NCBI RefSeq assembly: GCF_041381155.1
Contig: NC_091134.1
Location: 36,973,338-37,037,337 of the forward strand
Length of the DNA stretch: 64,000 bases
DNA from: Argopecten irradians
Taxonomy: Eukaryota > Mollusca > Bivalvia > Pectinida > Pectinidae
Reading direction: 5' to 3'
This document shows, piece after piece, positions 63,820-64,000 of this stretch (position 1 is its first letter; the number at the start of each line of letters is the position of its first letter). The notes beneath the pieces are model-generated. The model ran no database searches. It had not been told where the DNA came from and saw only the letters and a program-made list of their open reading frames with translations. A program made the position numbers and the translations under genes.

Positions 63820-63867
63820 TAGCTAATGTTGTAGCGGAAAAGATCACCTTCGCTACAACATTAGCTA
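63820..63867. repeat. Perfect 17-bp hairpin
   Basis: TAGCTAATGTTGTAGCG (63820-63836) and its exact complement (63851-63867) with a 14-base loop. Confidence 0.85.
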
Positions 63868-63944
63868 GGGATATATTCAATCGAGCTCGCACAAAGTATC
63901 ATCAAACATAATGGTGACCGCCTTATATTACGTATACTTATTTA

Positions 63945-64000
63945 TTATCCCCCGCTTTCTTCGAAACAGGGGATATTAATTTGGGTTTGTCTGTCTGTCT
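63945..64000 (+). repeat. Start of a dispersed 'cccccgctttcttcgaaac' repeat, cut by window end
   Basis: Ends in a CTGT microsatellite at the right edge. Resembles the GGAC/'gggcggggata' end at 3180-3230 in opposite orientation. Confidence 0.5.

Overview
The window reads as nuclear DNA of a bivalve mollusc, probably scallop-like. The genes have many short exons with GT-AG introns and the background is AT-rich. Short dispersed words that I recall as common in bivalve genomes are present (the AAAGGGAGATAACTC word, an 'aacagccagggtcat' family, a 'gccatcttggatttt' family, a CCCCCGCTTTC..CTGTCTGTCTGT end repeat). The species assignment is inference. The long single-frame ORFs are mostly repeats or retrotransposon pieces; the real genes had to be assembled exon by exon.

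Layout. (1) 355-13061, minus strand: the N-terminal 589 codons of transportin-3 (TNPO3), 17 exons, running off the left edge. (2) 13062-17351: divergent intergenic space with an ETS motif at the TNPO3 start, several small foldback elements, and a 1.5-kb foldback transposon whose arms are 20-bp satellite arrays. (3) 17352-24158, plus strand: a complete WASHC3 (CCDC53) gene, six exons, 214 aa. (4) 24430-43300: gene-poor, repeat-rich DNA, including a 1-kb (ACAAC)-cored foldback element, a 3.3-kb array of a 31-bp unit, remnants of a reverse-transcriptase-like ORF, and several smaller tandem arrays. (5) 43361-53586, minus strand: a complete beta-1,4-galactosyltransferase-family gene, six exons, 382 aa, with a decayed LINE and a recently duplicated segment in its introns. 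(6) 53600-64000: a possible small one-TM exon (55299-55577), a frameshifted LINE (about 56200-59315, minus), and dispersed repeats.

The most unusual pattern is that minisatellites are seeded on gene boundaries in all three genes. A 113-bp unit repeated about 21 times in TNPO3 contains the exon 6 splice acceptor, its branch-point-like sequence and the first 22 exon bases. A 29-38-bp unit repeated dozens of times in WASHC3 contains the exon 3 splice donor (GTAAGTATA). A degenerate 60-64-bp array at the galactosyltransferase 3' end includes its last codons and stop. The first two place many nearly identical splice sites next to the authentic one.

The galactosyltransferase has Leu at the position of the donor-selecting Tyr289 of mammalian B4GALT1, which predicts GalNAc rather than Gal transfer. 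The duplicated segment inside its first intron gives a natural empty site for a TTAA-flanked MITE.
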